Below are positions 1-7,668 of a stretch of 17,789 nt of DNA, piece by piece. This stretch comes from JAADHG01 sp964418645 (GTDB lineage Bacteria; Bacteroidota; Bacteroidia; Flavobacteriales; Flavobacteriaceae). The stretch spans positions 1 through 17,789 of the forward strand of contig CAYQME010000049.1 in assembly GCA_964418645.1 (NCBI GenBank), read 5' to 3'. Numbering within the stretch: position 1 is the first letter of the stretch; each line of letters begins with the position of its first letter. The notes beneath the pieces were generated by a model that ran no database searches, was not told where the DNA came from, and worked only from the letters and a program-made list of their open reading frames with translations. A program made the position numbers and the translations under genes.

Positions 1-1013
1 CTTCCTAACAAGCCTTTTTCTTCACCAGTAAATAATATAAACAATGCCGAACGTTTTGTTGGGTATTTGGCTAAGTTCTCTGCCATACTCAATACAGTTG
101 TTGTACCAACAGCATTATCTCTAGCACCATTATAAATGGTGTCTCCTGTTTCGTCTGGTGTGCCAATACCTACATGATCATAATGCGCTGAATAAATAAT
201 ATATTCGTTTTTAAGTTTTGGGTCTGTTCCTTCAACAATACCAATTACATTTTGAGAGCTAATAATCTCATCATTACTTTTACTAAGCGACACTTGAGCT
301 GTTATTATTTTGGTATGACTTAAGCTTTCAGCGAGATTTCCACCTTTGTCTAAAACCCATAAATAACCAAAATCTGATTTAGAATTTTCGTCTTCTTTTT
401 CTACAACGGATAATCTTGAACTATTAAAATTATGTTCTATAAACGCCCACATGTTAGCATTGGTTTGTAGTAATTCTAGAACACCAAGCGCACCATTTTC
501 TATGGCGAGTTGTTGCTTCTTTCTTCTTAATCTAAAAGCAGAACGAGTATCTTTAGCATCAGCACTTCCCGATTTAATGATTACAATTTTACCGGTTACA
601 TCTTTGCTTTCATAATCACTCTCTAAGCCGTAACCTAAATACAAAGCTTTGTCATTACTCTCAAATTCGGCAGAAATGATGGCAACATGATTCGGCATAG
701 TTTCTCCATTAATAATTACAGATACATTTGATGGAGGTGAGGTTTTCTTTAGTTTTACTTCTTGATAAAACATGCCAGTTTTAGGATTTGGTTTTACGCC
801 ATAACTACGCAATGTATTTGCTAAATAAGATGCTGCAATTTTACATTCGGGAGTTCCTGTTTCTCGTCCTTTAAGTAAATCGTCTGTTAAAAAATAAATG
901 TGCCCTTCAATAGTTGCTTTGCTAACTGTTTCAGTAACTTTATCTTTATCTATTTGTGCAGTAAGCGAAAAAATTGATAAAAGAGTAAGAAGTAATAGAC
1001 TGTTTTGTTTCAT
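1..1013 (-). CDS. Secreted M28-family zinc aminopeptidase, N-terminal part (cut by window start)
   Basis: The reading frame is open from the ATG at 1013 down to base 1, giving 337 residues with no stop, so the C-terminus lies outside the window. It begins with a signal peptide (MKQNSLLLLTLLSIFSLTAQ), so the product is exported. Residues around 95-245 look like the protease-associated domain often inserted in this family (VTGKIVIIKSG near 140-149). The M28 catalytic core follows: SAHYDHVG with zinc ligand H277, GARDNAVG with bridging D299, and FTGEEKG with catalytic/ligand E331-E332. Family members are di-zinc exopeptidases that remove N-terminal residues in the periplasm or outside the cell. 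The gene is transcribed away from apbE. The assignment to M28 is firm, but the exact substrate is unknown. Confidence 0.92.
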   Translation of the reverse strand, partial: MKQNSLLLLTLLSIFSLTAQIDKDKVTETVSKATIEGHIYFLTDDLLKGRETGTPECKIAASYLANTLRSYGVKPNPKTGMFYQEVKLKKTSPPSNVSVIINGETMPNHVAIISAEFESNDKALYLGYGLESDYESKDVTGKIVIIKSGSADAKDTRSAFRLRRKKQQLAIENGALGVLELLQTNANMWAFIEHNFNSSRLSVVEKEDENSKSDFGYLWVLDKGGNLAESLSHTKIITAQVSLSKSNDEIISSQNVIGIVEGTDPKLKNEYIIYSAHYDHVGIGTPDETGDTIYNGARDNAVGTTTVLSMAENLAKYPTKRSALFILFTGEEKGLLG

Positions 1014-1047
1014 AGTTTTTAAGTGATTAGATGTTGATTATTATTTT

Positions 1048-1078
1048 TAAAGTTAAACATTTTTGTAATTATGTCAAT
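1048..1078 (-). promoter_or_regulatory. Candidate Bacteroidota promoter for the M28 peptidase
   Basis: Read on the minus strand, ATTG (1075-1078) is followed after 19 bases by TAACTTTA (1048-1055). This is one base away from the Bacteroidota -7 consensus TAnnTTTG, with the usual spacing to a -33 TTTG-like element. It would give a leader of about 30 bases before the ATG at 1013. Motif match only. Confidence 0.35.
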
Positions 1079-1142
1079 CTTGACACTTACAAGAGAAAAG
1101 ATATACTTTGCAAAAGGGAATTAACTTAACTATTGTTTATTG

Positions 1143-1150
1143 TACTTTTG
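1143..1150 (+). promoter_or_regulatory. Candidate -7 element upstream of apbE
   Basis: TACTTTTG matches the Bacteroidota -7 consensus TAnnTTTG exactly and lies 40 bases before the apbE ATG. I see no clear -33 TTTG at the right distance. An E. coli-like TTGACA-N16-TATACT also occurs just upstream (1080-1107), but Bacteroidota primary sigma factor does not normally use that pattern, so the TAnnTTTG site is preferred. Confidence 0.35.
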
Positions 1151-1190
1151 TAGTATGAGGAATCTACAATTATAAAAAATTCAAATTAAA

Positions 1191-2180
1191 ATGAAACGCA
1201 TACTTATATACTTAACAGTAACGGTTTTATTGTTTTCATGCAAAGATGAGCTTATTAATAAGCGTGTTATAGGGACTGTTTTTGGAACGAGCTATTCTGT
1301 TCAATTTGCAACCTATGATGCTAATTTAAATTTTGAAACACAGTTTGATAAGCTGTTTTATGTGATTAACAAATCCATGTCTACATATCAAGCCAATTCT
1401 ATTATTTCAAAGATTAACAAAAATGAAACAACCACAATAGACTCCCATTTTAGAAAAGTATTTGATGCTTCTAAAGAGATACATAAACTTACAAATGGTA
1501 CTTTCGATCCAACTATTGGGGTGTTAGTAAACGCCTGGGATTTTGGACCAGAAGGGACTATAGATGATTTGAATAGTGAAAAAATTGACAGCTTAATGCT
1601 AACTGTTGGCTTTGATAAAGTAGAGCGAAACAAAGATGCCATTGTTAAACAAAATGTAAATACAATTTTAGATTTTAATGCCATTGCAAAAGGATATGGT
1701 GTAGATGTTATTGCCGAATTCTTAGAAACACAGAATATTGAAAACTATTTGGTAGAAATTGGAGGAGAAATTCGAACCAAGGGTATAAATATGTTTAGTA
1801 ATAAACCATGGAAAATAGGAATAGAAAATCCAAATTTTGATGGTTCACAATCTATTATGAAAGCCATTACACTTAAAGATGAAGCCATGGCAACATCAGG
1901 AACATATAGAAAATTTAAAGTAGATGAAAATGGCAATCGTTATGCGCATATAATTGACACAAAAACAGGTTATCCCAGTAAAACCAATTTGTTAAGTATA
2001 TCTGTTATTACTGAAGATTGTATGACGGCTGATGCGTACGCTACAGCATTCAAGGCTATGGGAATTGAAACCGTAAAAACGTTTTTAAAATCACACCCTG
2101 AATTTAAAGTATTCTTGATTTTTGAAAATGAAAAGAATGCGTTGGAAACCTTAAGTTTAAATGGGTTTCCGGAGGAGTAG
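1191..2180 (+). CDS. apbE: FAD:protein FMN transferase, lipoprotein (ApbE family)
   Basis: ApbE uses FAD to attach FMN covalently to a threonine of target proteins, such as NqrB/NqrC or RnfG subunits, outside the cytoplasmic membrane. The 329-residue length is typical. The N-terminus is a lipoprotein signal with the lipobox LFSC (C17), so the protein should be membrane-anchored in the periplasm. Recognisable family segments are MSTYQANS (63-70), GTFDPTIGVLVNAWDFGP (103-120), DFNAIAKGYGVD (161-172), the GGE motif (191-193), SGTYR (236-240), HIIDTKTGYP (253-262), and the metal-binding D281 and T285 in DAYATAF. No Nqr or Rnf gene is in the window, so its target cannot be read from context. It appears monocistronic, and a repeat element starts 3 bases after its stop. 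Confidence 0.95.
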   Translation: MKRILIYLTVTVLLFSCKDELINKRVIGTVFGTSYSVQFATYDANLNFETQFDKLFYVINKSMSTYQANSIISKINKNETTTIDSHFRKVFDASKEIHKLTNGTFDPTIGVLVNAWDFGPEGTIDDLNSEKIDSLMLTVGFDKVERNKDAIVKQNVNTILDFNAIAKGYGVDVIAEFLETQNIENYLVEIGGEIRTKGINMFSNKPWKIGIENPNFDGSQSIMKAITLKDEAMATSGTYRKFKVDENGNRYAHIIDTKTGYPSKTNLLSISVITEDCMTADAYATAFKAMGIETVKTFLKSHPEFKVFLIFENEKNALETLSLNGFPEE

Positions 2181-2183
2181 TTC

Positions 2184-2333
2184 ATTGTCACTGCGAGTCT
2201 TTTTAAGTCGCGGCAATCTGTTTATTGTCATTCCGCACTTGATGCGGAATCCATTTAATTCAATTTTAGTTTGATGAGATTATCACGTCGTTTATCTTCG
2301 ACAAGCTCAGATTGACACTCCTCATAATGACAA
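2184..2333. repeat. Composite palindromic intergenic repeat between two convergent genes
   Basis: This 150-base spacer has imperfect inverted ends: TTGTCACTGCGAG (2185-2197) and CTCATAATGACAA (2321-2333) match at 10 of 13 positions when one is reverse-complemented. Inside, GGCAATCT (2212-2219) is opposed by AGATTATC (2277-2284). Nested within are a separate palindrome (2230-2250) and the string TTCGACAAGCTCAG (2297-2310). The left arm recurs at 15289-15320 and, with both arms, at 15859-15945. It fills the whole gap between the apbE stop and the methyltransferase stop. No ORF is present, so it is probably a non-autonomous repeat or a set of REP-like units. Confidence 0.7.
2230..2250. repeat. 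Short palindrome ATTCCGCA/TGCGGAAT nested in the composite repeat
   Basis: ATTCCGCA and TGCGGAAT form an 8-base stem around a 5-base loop and are followed by CC. The layout is shared with 13485-13504 and 15250-15269 (ATTCC, about 8 bases, GGAAT). It interrupts the larger inverted repeat around it, which suggests a later insertion or a modular element. Confidence 0.65.
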
Positions 2334-2334
2334 A

Positions 2335-3099
2335 TTATTTCCTAACCACAGGAATAATTTCTCCTTTGGCTAAACAGTATCGTGTTATATCTTCTTTTGA
2401 AAGTTTTGAGGTGTAATTTACCTCTTCAACTTTAAAACCAATATACCTAAGCTTATCAAAATAATCTTTTCCATAAATGCGAACATGGTCATACTGTCCA
2501 AATATTTTAGCACGTTCTTTTTTATCAGTAATAGAATTATCTTCAAATGTAGTTTCACGGGACAAGTCTTGCGGAATTTGAAAAACCCCCATTCCTCCTG
2601 ACTTTAAAACACGGTACAATTCCTGCATGGCTTTGGTGTCATTTGGAATATGCTCTAATACGTGATTGCATAAAATAACATCAAATTCGTCGTCTTTAAA
2701 TGGGAGATTGCAAATATCGGCTTTAACATCAGCTAATGGCGAGTTTAAATCTGTAGTTATGTAATCTAAGTTTTTTAGTTTTCTAAAACGCTTATAAAAG
2801 GCTTGTTCAGGAGCAAAGTGCAATACTTTTAATTTAGCAGTAAAGAAATTAGTTTCATTTTTAAGATATAACCATAACAGTCTGTGACGTTCTAAAGACA
2901 AAGTAGAAGGTGATAAGGCATTATTGCGCTGCTTACCATAGCCGTAAGGTAAAAAGCTTTTGAAGCTTTTACCATCAATTGGGTCTGTATAAGTATCTCC
3001 TTTTAAAAAGAAAGCTAAAAATGGACGAGCAGTATAGCTAAACCTTATTAAGAAAGGCCGTGGTAAAAAATTTAATATGAATTTAAACAGATTTTTCAA
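2335..3099 (-). CDS. Class I SAM-dependent methyltransferase (Methyltransf_11 type)
   Basis: This 254-residue protein has a Rossmann-type methyltransferase core. The motif I region is KVLHFAPEQ (91-99), the acidic residue after strand 2 lies in YITTDL (113-118), and the rest follows as ADICNLPF (127-134), FDVILCNHVLEHI (139-151) and LYRVLKSGGMGVFQIP (161-176). The segment before the core, DPIDGKSFKSFLPYG ... ALSPSTLSLERHRLLWLYL, resembles relatives in which CPxCG and ALCPxC cysteines form a metal-binding knuckle. Here the cysteines are replaced by Asp, Ser and Thr. The substrate is unknown. It is the last gene of an apparent operon after map and the cupin, starting 9 bases after the cupin stop. 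The ATG start is supported by that tight spacing. The fold is certain; the function is not. Confidence 0.85.
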   Translation of the reverse strand: MKNLFKFILNFLPRPFLIRFSYTARPFLAFFLKGDTYTDPIDGKSFKSFLPYGYGKQRNNALSPSTLSLERHRLLWLYLKNETNFFTAKLKVLHFAPEQAFYKRFRKLKNLDYITTDLNSPLADVKADICNLPFKDDEFDVILCNHVLEHIPNDTKAMQELYRVLKSGGMGVFQIPQDLSRETTFEDNSITDKKERAKIFGQYDHVRIYGKDYFDKLRYIGFKVEEVNYTSKLSKEDITRYCLAKGEIIPVVRK

Positions 3100-3108
3100 A
3101 GAATTAAA

Positions 3109-3426
3109 TTATTTATAATCCTCTCGTACTGGACAAAAAGTATCTGTCACAATACAATCAGATAATGCAACAGCACTATGAGGGACATTAGAAGCGATTA
3201 TGGTAAACATTCCTGATTCTAAAACTTTAGTTTCACCACCTATAGTCATTTCTAATTTGCCTTCTATTATTTGAGATGTTTGTTCATGGAAGTGAGAATG
3301 TTCTGGTAAAATTGCACCTTTCTCAATTTCTACAAATCCAATAGTTGAGGTTTTTGTATGAATATATCTGCCTTTAATACCTTTTATAAGAAGTCTTTGA
3401 GGGATTTCAGAAATATTTGTAGTCAT
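3109..3426 (-). CDS. Small single-domain cupin protein
   Basis: This 105-residue protein is one conserved beta-barrel cupin domain. Cupin motif 1 is PEHSHFHEQTSQIIEG (41-56), with likely metal ligands H43 and H45 and Q49 in the position usually held by Glu. Motif 2 contains NVPHSA (80-85) with H83. The set suggests metal binding in the cytoplasm, since there is no signal peptide. Proteins of this size can be sugar-binding, dioxygenase-like or merely sensory, and nothing in the sequence decides between these. It sits 2 bases after the map stop and 9 bases before the methyltransferase start, so it is very probably co-transcribed with both. Confidence 0.8.
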   Translation of the reverse strand: MTTNISEIPQRLLIKGIKGRYIHTKTSTIGFVEIEKGAILPEHSHFHEQTSQIIEGKLEMTIGGETKVLESGMFTIIASNVPHSAVALSDCIVTDTFCPVREDYK

Positions 3427-3428
3427 AA

Positions 3429-4247
3429 TTATAATATTAATTCATGTTGCCTAAATTCATCTTCTTCATCACTTTCAATGCCTAAGGCTTCATGAATATA
3501 AGCAAATGTAGAGAGTAACTCTGGTTTGCCATCAACAAGGGCCACATCATGCTCAAAATGTGCAGAGGGTTTATTGTCTTGTGTTGTAATAGTCCAACCA
3601 TCACGATGCTGTTTAATACGATGTGTTCCTAAATTAATCATTGGCTCGATGGCCACAACCATACCTTCAATAAATTTTTTCCCACGACCACGTTTACCAT
3701 AATTTGGCATTTCTGGGTCTTCGTGCATTTTTTCTCCTAAACCATGACCAACCAATTCGCGAACTACACCATAGCCATGAGCTTCGCAATATTGCTGAAT
3801 AGCAAAACCCACATCGCCTACACGATTATTTGCTTTAAAGGCTTTAATGCCTACATAAAGAGACTCTTTTGTTACCTGTAAAAGTTTTTCAGTTTCTGGA
3901 GCAATTTCTCCTACTGCAAATGTATATGCATGGTCACCATAAAAGCCATTTTTAATAGCTCCACAATCAATAGAAATAATATCGCCTTCAACTAAGGGCT
4001 CACTATTTGGAATACCATGAACAACTTGAGCGTTAGGGCTCATACATAAGGTATTAGGAAAACCATACAATCCTAAAAATCCAGGAATAGCACCTTGTTC
4101 TCTAATATATTCTTCAGCCATTCTGTCTAACTGCAAAGTGGTAACTCCTGGCTTTACCTCAGCAGCAATCACTCCTAAGGTTTTAGAAACTACTAAAGCA
4201 CTTTCGCGCATTATCTCAATTTCTTCTTTAGTTTTTACTATAATCAT
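3429..4247 (-). CDS. map: Type I methionine aminopeptidase
   Basis: This enzyme removes the initiator methionine from nascent proteins in the cytoplasm. All five metal ligands of the pita-bread fold are visible (numbering from the ATG start): D94 in SIDCG, D105 in YGDHAYTF, H168 in VGHG, E201 in AIEP and E232 in FEHD. The substrate-site histidine is also present in VVHGIPN (H77). A frame extended by two codons would begin with TTG at 4253. I chose the ATG at 4247 (MIIVKTKEEIE), which gives 272 residues, a normal length for the family. A short acidic C-terminal tail (SDEEDEF) follows the catalytic domain. It leads an operon with the cupin and the methyltransferase. Many flavobacteria carry map in the ribosomal protein region, so this copy could be the only one or a second one. 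Confidence 0.95.
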   Translation of the reverse strand: MIIVKTKEEIEIMRESALVVSKTLGVIAAEVKPGVTTLQLDRMAEEYIREQGAIPGFLGLYGFPNTLCMSPNAQVVHGIPNSEPLVEGDIISIDCGAIKNGFYGDHAYTFAVGEIAPETEKLLQVTKESLYVGIKAFKANNRVGDVGFAIQQYCEAHGYGVVRELVGHGLGEKMHEDPEMPNYGKRGRGKKFIEGMVVAIEPMINLGTHRIKQHRDGWTITTQDNKPSAHFEHDVALVDGKPELLSTFAYIHEALGIESDEEDEFRQHELIL

Positions 4248-4264
4248 ATTCAAAAAAATAATGG

Positions 4265-4272
4265 CAAAGATA
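4265..4272 (-). promoter_or_regulatory. Candidate -7 element for the map operon
   Basis: On the minus strand TATCTTTG is an exact match to TAnnTTTG and lies 17 bases before the map ATG at 4247. This predicts a very short leader. The -33 region is not convincing. Its position also supports the ATG at 4247 over the TTG at 4253. Confidence 0.5.
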
Positions 4273-4344
4273 CTTAAAATTAAGCTTGGATTAATTTTTT
4301 ATTGTTATATGACTTTTGATAGTTTTTTGTATTTTGTTTTGCTA

Positions 4345-4352
4345 TAATTTTG
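4345..4352 (+). promoter_or_regulatory. Candidate -7 element for the CoA-transferase gene
   Basis: TAATTTTG matches TAnnTTTG exactly and is 19 bases before the ATG at 4372, predicting a leader of roughly a dozen bases. TTTG copies lie upstream, but at 15 and 26 bases rather than the ideal 19. The divergent map promoter is about 70 bases away. Confidence 0.45.
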
Positions 4353-4371
4353 TAGGCTAAAGACAAAAGAT

Positions 4372-5643
4372 ATGTATAAAGCAGTAAGTGCTGAAGAAGC
4401 CGTAAAAGTAATACAATCAAACCATAGAGTTTATATACAAGCGGCATCAGCTGCACCACAAGTTTTAATAAAAGCAATGTCTGCAAGACATGAAGAGTTG
4501 CGTAATGTAGAAATTTGCCAATTGCATACGGAAGGTGTTGCCCCTTATGCGAATCCTGAATTGAGAGACAGTTTTCATGTTAACTCTTTTTTTATAGGAA
4601 AAAACATTCGTCATACTTTAAAAGCTGGTAATGGGTCTTATACACCTGTTTTTTTAAGCGAATTACCATTGCTTTTTAAAAGAAATATTGTTGATTTAGA
4701 TGTGGCACTAATTCATGTTTCCATACCTGACAAGCATGGGTATTGCTCTTTAGGAGTTTCGGTTGAGGCAACTTTGGCAGCCATAGATAATGCTACTTAT
4801 GTGATAGCACAAGTAAACAAACAGATGCCTAGAACTCATGGTGATGGTATTATACATTTTACAGAAATTGATTTGTTTGTTGAATGCGACGAGCAATTGC
4901 CATTGTATTTAATGCCAGAATCTACTGAAATTGAAAACAATATTGGTGATTATGTGGCGAGTTTGATTGAAGATAGAAGCACTTTACAAATGGGAATTGG
5001 CACTATCCCGAATGCCGTTTTATCTCGTTTAACAAATCATAAAGATTTAGGCTTGCATACGGAAATGTTTTCTGATGGTGTTATAGACCTTATTTTAAAG
5101 GATGTTATTAATGGGAACTATAAAGGTGTTAATAGAGGAAGAGTTTTAGCAACATTTTTAATGGGCTCTCAACGATTGTATGACTATGTTGATGATAATC
5201 CTTTTATTGAAATGCGCGAATCAGATTATGTAAATGATGTATCTATCATTAAACAAAATCCAAAAATGGTTTCTATTAACTCAGCGGTTGAAGTGGATGT
5301 AACAGGACAAGTATGTGCAGATTCTATAGGTACACGATTATATTCAGGTGTAGGAGGACAGATGGATTTTATTAGAGGTGCCTCTTTAAGTGAAGGTGGA
5401 AAAGCAATAATAGCATTACCATCAGCTACAAAAAAAGGAATTAGTAGAATTGTCCCTAGCTTAAAACCAGGCGCAGGAGTGGTTACAACAAGAGCACATG
5501 TGCATTATGTTATTACGGAGTATGGCATCGCGCATTTATATGGAAAAACCATAAAAGAACGTGTAAAAGCTTTGGTAAATATTGCGCATCCAGACCATAG
5601 GGAAGTTATTGATAAAGATTACTTTAATTTAATTAAAAACTAA
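4372..5643 (+). CDS. Acetyl-CoA hydrolase/CoA-transferase family protein
   Basis: This 423-residue protein spans both halves of the acetyl-CoA hydrolase/transferase family. Members move CoA between acyl groups (acetate, succinate, 4-hydroxybutyrate) or hydrolyse acetyl-CoA through a glutamyl-CoA thioester. Visible landmarks are VALIHVSIPDKHGYCSLG (111-128), MGIGTIPNAV (207-216), the catalytic glutamate E231 in GLHTEMFSDG, the glycine-rich loop SGVGGQMDFIRGA (325-337), and VHYVITEYGIAHLYGKT (377-393). It is cytoplasmic with no signal peptide. The gene stands alone on the plus strand between two minus-strand groups and ends 3 bases before the stop of the convergent HAD gene. The length fits 4-hydroxybutyrate or acetate CoA-transferases. 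The exact acyl donor cannot be read from sequence. Confidence 0.9.
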   Translation: MYKAVSAEEAVKVIQSNHRVYIQAASAAPQVLIKAMSARHEELRNVEICQLHTEGVAPYANPELRDSFHVNSFFIGKNIRHTLKAGNGSYTPVFLSELPLLFKRNIVDLDVALIHVSIPDKHGYCSLGVSVEATLAAIDNATYVIAQVNKQMPRTHGDGIIHFTEIDLFVECDEQLPLYLMPESTEIENNIGDYVASLIEDRSTLQMGIGTIPNAVLSRLTNHKDLGLHTEMFSDGVIDLILKDVINGNYKGVNRGRVLATFLMGSQRLYDYVDDNPFIEMRESDYVNDVSIIKQNPKMVSINSAVEVDVTGQVCADSIGTRLYSGVGGQMDFIRGASLSEGGKAIIALPSATKKGISRIVPSLKPGAGVVTTRAHVHYVITEYGIAHLYGKTIKERVKALVNIAHPDHREVIDKDYFNLIKN

Positions 5644-5646
5644 GTG

Positions 5647-6057
5647 TTATTTAAATAATCCGAAAAATCCTTTTTTCTTTTTGTTTGGTTGCATTTGTGG
5701 TTTTGTATCAGTTAGTAGTTGGTAAATTTCTCCCCAACCTAAAAGACCTCCAATATTTCGATCGTCTATAAATAAATCGGCATGAATTTTTCTGCTTTTT
5801 GTATAATCAAATTGTTCTTCAGGAAAACTTTTGTTTACAGCATAAAATGTAATGCCATTTTTTTTGCAAAAGGCAACAGTTTCTTCCAAACGAACACCAC
5901 TTCTATACGTCCATAATATTAATCGATGACCATCATCTTGAAGTTTTTTTAGGGTTTCAAATGCAAAAATTCTAGGCTTACCAATATTTGGATAATCATC
6001 TTCAACAATGGTACCATCAAAATCTATAGCAATGGTAAGTCTATTATAAAGTTTCAT
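5647..6057 (-). CDS. Small HAD-superfamily hydrolase (capless, BT0820-like)
   Basis: This 136-residue minimal HAD domain carries IDFDGT (11-16), where D12 is the likely nucleophile and D14 the acid/base. Motif II is LILWTYRSG (46-54) with T50. A basic stretch near K87-K90 may supply motif III, and LFIDDRN (95-101) with D98-D99 coordinates Mg2+. There is no cap domain, so the site is open to large substrates. The tail is lysine-rich and ends KKKKGFFGLFK, a possible membrane- or protein-binding end. It begins 19 bases after the gpmI stop and is probably co-transcribed. It may be a small phosphatase, but the substrate is unknown. Confidence 0.8.
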   Translation of the reverse strand: MKLYNRLTIAIDFDGTIVEDDYPNIGKPRIFAFETLKKLQDDGHRLILWTYRSGVRLEETVAFCKKNGITFYAVNKSFPEEQFDYTKSRKIHADLFIDDRNIGGLLGWGEIYQLLTDTKPQMQPNKKKKGFFGLFK

Positions 6058-6076
6058 TTTTAATTTGATATTTTCA

Positions 6077-7594
6077 CTAAAGTAATGAATTTTGTGTCAT
6101 TGCCTCAGGTTTTTCAATACCAATCAGTTCTAAAATAGTAGGAGCAAGATTGCCTAATATACCATCATTAATAGTTTTTAGGTCTTTGTCAACTAAAATA
6201 ATTGGGACAGGATTAGTTGTATGAGCTGTGTTTGGTGTGCCATCAGGATTTATCATGGTTTCACAATTGCCGTGGTCTGCAATAAGAATTGTTGTGTAAC
6301 TATATTCAAGTGCATTTGTAACAATATTTTTCACACATTCATCAACGGTTTCACAGGCTTTAATTGCTGCTTCCATAACTCCAGTATGACCAACCATATC
6401 TCCATTAGCAAAATTTAAACATACAAAATCTACATCTCTTTTTTGCAACTCAGGAATAAGGGCATCTGTGAGTTCAAAAGCACTCATTTCGGGTTTCAAA
6501 TCGTAAGTAGCAACTTTTGGTGAGTTTCTTAAAATTCTCGTTTCTCCAATAAAAGGTTCTTCTCTACCACCTGAAAAGAAAAATGTTACATGTGGGTATT
6601 TTTCAGTTTCAGCAATTCTTATTTGAGTTTTATTGTGAGCTTCAAGAACTTCACCAAGCGTATCGTTTAAGTTATCCTTTTTAAAAACAACATTAATATT
6701 TTTAAAGGTTTCATCATAATTGGTTATGGTAACATAATGCAAATCCAGTTTGTGCATATTCTGCTCATGAAAATTATCTTGAGATAACACTTGTGTTAAT
6801 TGTCTGCCACGATCTGTTCTGAAATTAAAGAAAATAACAATATCATCTTCTTTTATTGTAGTTACAGGCAGATTATTATTATCAATCATAATGATGGGTT
6901 TTATAAACTCGTCTGTGACATCATCTTCATAACTTTCTTGAATAGATTTTGAAGCGTCTTTTGAATAATCACCTATACCATTTACAAGAGCATCATAAGC
7001 TAATTTTACACGTTCCCAACGCTTGTCTCTATCCATTGCATAATAACGTCCTGTGATAGTGGCTAGTTTTGCATGCGTATTTTCTATGTGATTTTCTAAT
7101 TCTGTAATAAATCCATATCCTGATTTTGGATCTACATCGCGACCATCGGTAAAAGCATGTATAAAAGTATTTTTTAGTCCAAAATCTTCAGCAGTATCCA
7201 ATAATCCAAACAAATGATTAATATGAGAATGCACACCTCCATCACTAACCAAGCCTAAAAAATGCACATTTTTATTTTTAGTTTTTGCGTAATTGAAAGC
7301 ATCAACAAGAACTTGTTCTTTACCTAAAGTTTTATTTTTTACAGCTAAATTTATTTTAACTAAATCTTGATACACAATACGTCCTGCTCCAAGATTCATA
7401 TGTCCCACTTCACTATTTCCCATTTGTCCTTTGGGTAAACCCACGTTTAAACCATCAGTAAGTAAACTAGCATTTGGGAATTTTGTATATAGTGAATCAA
7501 TAAAAGGTGTATTAGCATTATCAATAGCAGAGACTTTTGGATCTGGAGATTTCCCCCAACCATCAAGAATCATCAAAATGACTTTTTTATTCAT
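6077..7594 (-). CDS. gpmI: 2,3-bisphosphoglycerate-independent phosphoglycerate mutase
   Basis: GpmI interconverts 3- and 2-phosphoglycerate in glycolysis and gluconeogenesis using two Mn2+ ions and a phosphoserine. With the ATG at 7594 the product has 505 residues, typical for the family. A longer frame would start at a TTG at 7615, but this lies inside the upstream TATATTTG element, so it was rejected. Key residues are D11 in MILDGWG, the phosphoserine S61 in GQMGNSEVGHMNLG, the DGGVHSH motif of the mutase domain, FTDGRDVDP, and the second metal cluster in GDMVGHTG and ADHGNCETM. It lies between peptidase E and the HAD gene on the same strand. A separate -7 element suggests its own promoter in addition to any read-through. 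Confidence 0.97.
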   Translation of the reverse strand: MNKKVILMILDGWGKSPDPKVSAIDNANTPFIDSLYTKFPNASLLTDGLNVGLPKGQMGNSEVGHMNLGAGRIVYQDLVKINLAVKNKTLGKEQVLVDAFNYAKTKNKNVHFLGLVSDGGVHSHINHLFGLLDTAEDFGLKNTFIHAFTDGRDVDPKSGYGFITELENHIENTHAKLATITGRYYAMDRDKRWERVKLAYDALVNGIGDYSKDASKSIQESYEDDVTDEFIKPIIMIDNNNLPVTTIKEDDIVIFFNFRTDRGRQLTQVLSQDNFHEQNMHKLDLHYVTITNYDETFKNINVVFKKDNLNDTLGEVLEAHNKTQIRIAETEKYPHVTFFFSGGREEPFIGETRILRNSPKVATYDLKPEMSAFELTDALIPELQKRDVDFVCLNFANGDMVGHTGVMEAAIKACETVDECVKNIVTNALEYSYTTILIADHGNCETMINPDGTPNTAHTTNPVPIILVDKDLKTINDGILGNLAPTILELIGIEKPEAMTQNSLL

Positions 7595-7612
7595 AGGTTT
7601 AAGTTTACAATT

Positions 7613-7620
7613 CAAATATA
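7613..7620 (-). promoter_or_regulatory. Candidate -7 element for gpmI
   Basis: On the minus strand TATATTTG matches TAnnTTTG exactly and is 18 bases upstream of the gpmI ATG at 7594. It overlaps the alternative TTG at 7613-7615, which argues that translation begins at 7594. No -33 TTTG stands at the usual distance. Confidence 0.45.
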
Positions 7621-7668
7621 AAAAACAAAATCCTGCTATTAAGTAGTAATGATAAAGAAAATTAAATA

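Noticed and set aside
1080..1107. TTGACA-N16-TATACT, an E. coli-like promoter before apbE
   Set aside because: Bacteroidota primary sigma factors recognise TTTG/TAnnTTTG instead, and an exact TAnnTTTG lies closer to the gene; the match is probably chance in AT-rich DNA.
2184..2333. CRISPR array or small RNA gene in the apbE-methyltransferase spacer
   Set aside because: There are no regularly spaced direct repeats; the structure is a set of inverted repeats with copies elsewhere.
4138..4347. 69-codon plus-strand ORF over the start of map and the divergent promoter region
   Set aside because: It is antisense to conserved map codons and has no recognisable protein features.
6221..6418. 65-codon Cys-rich ORF antisense to gpmI
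   Set aside because: It lies opposite the metal-binding core of gpmI, whose conservation explains the open frame.
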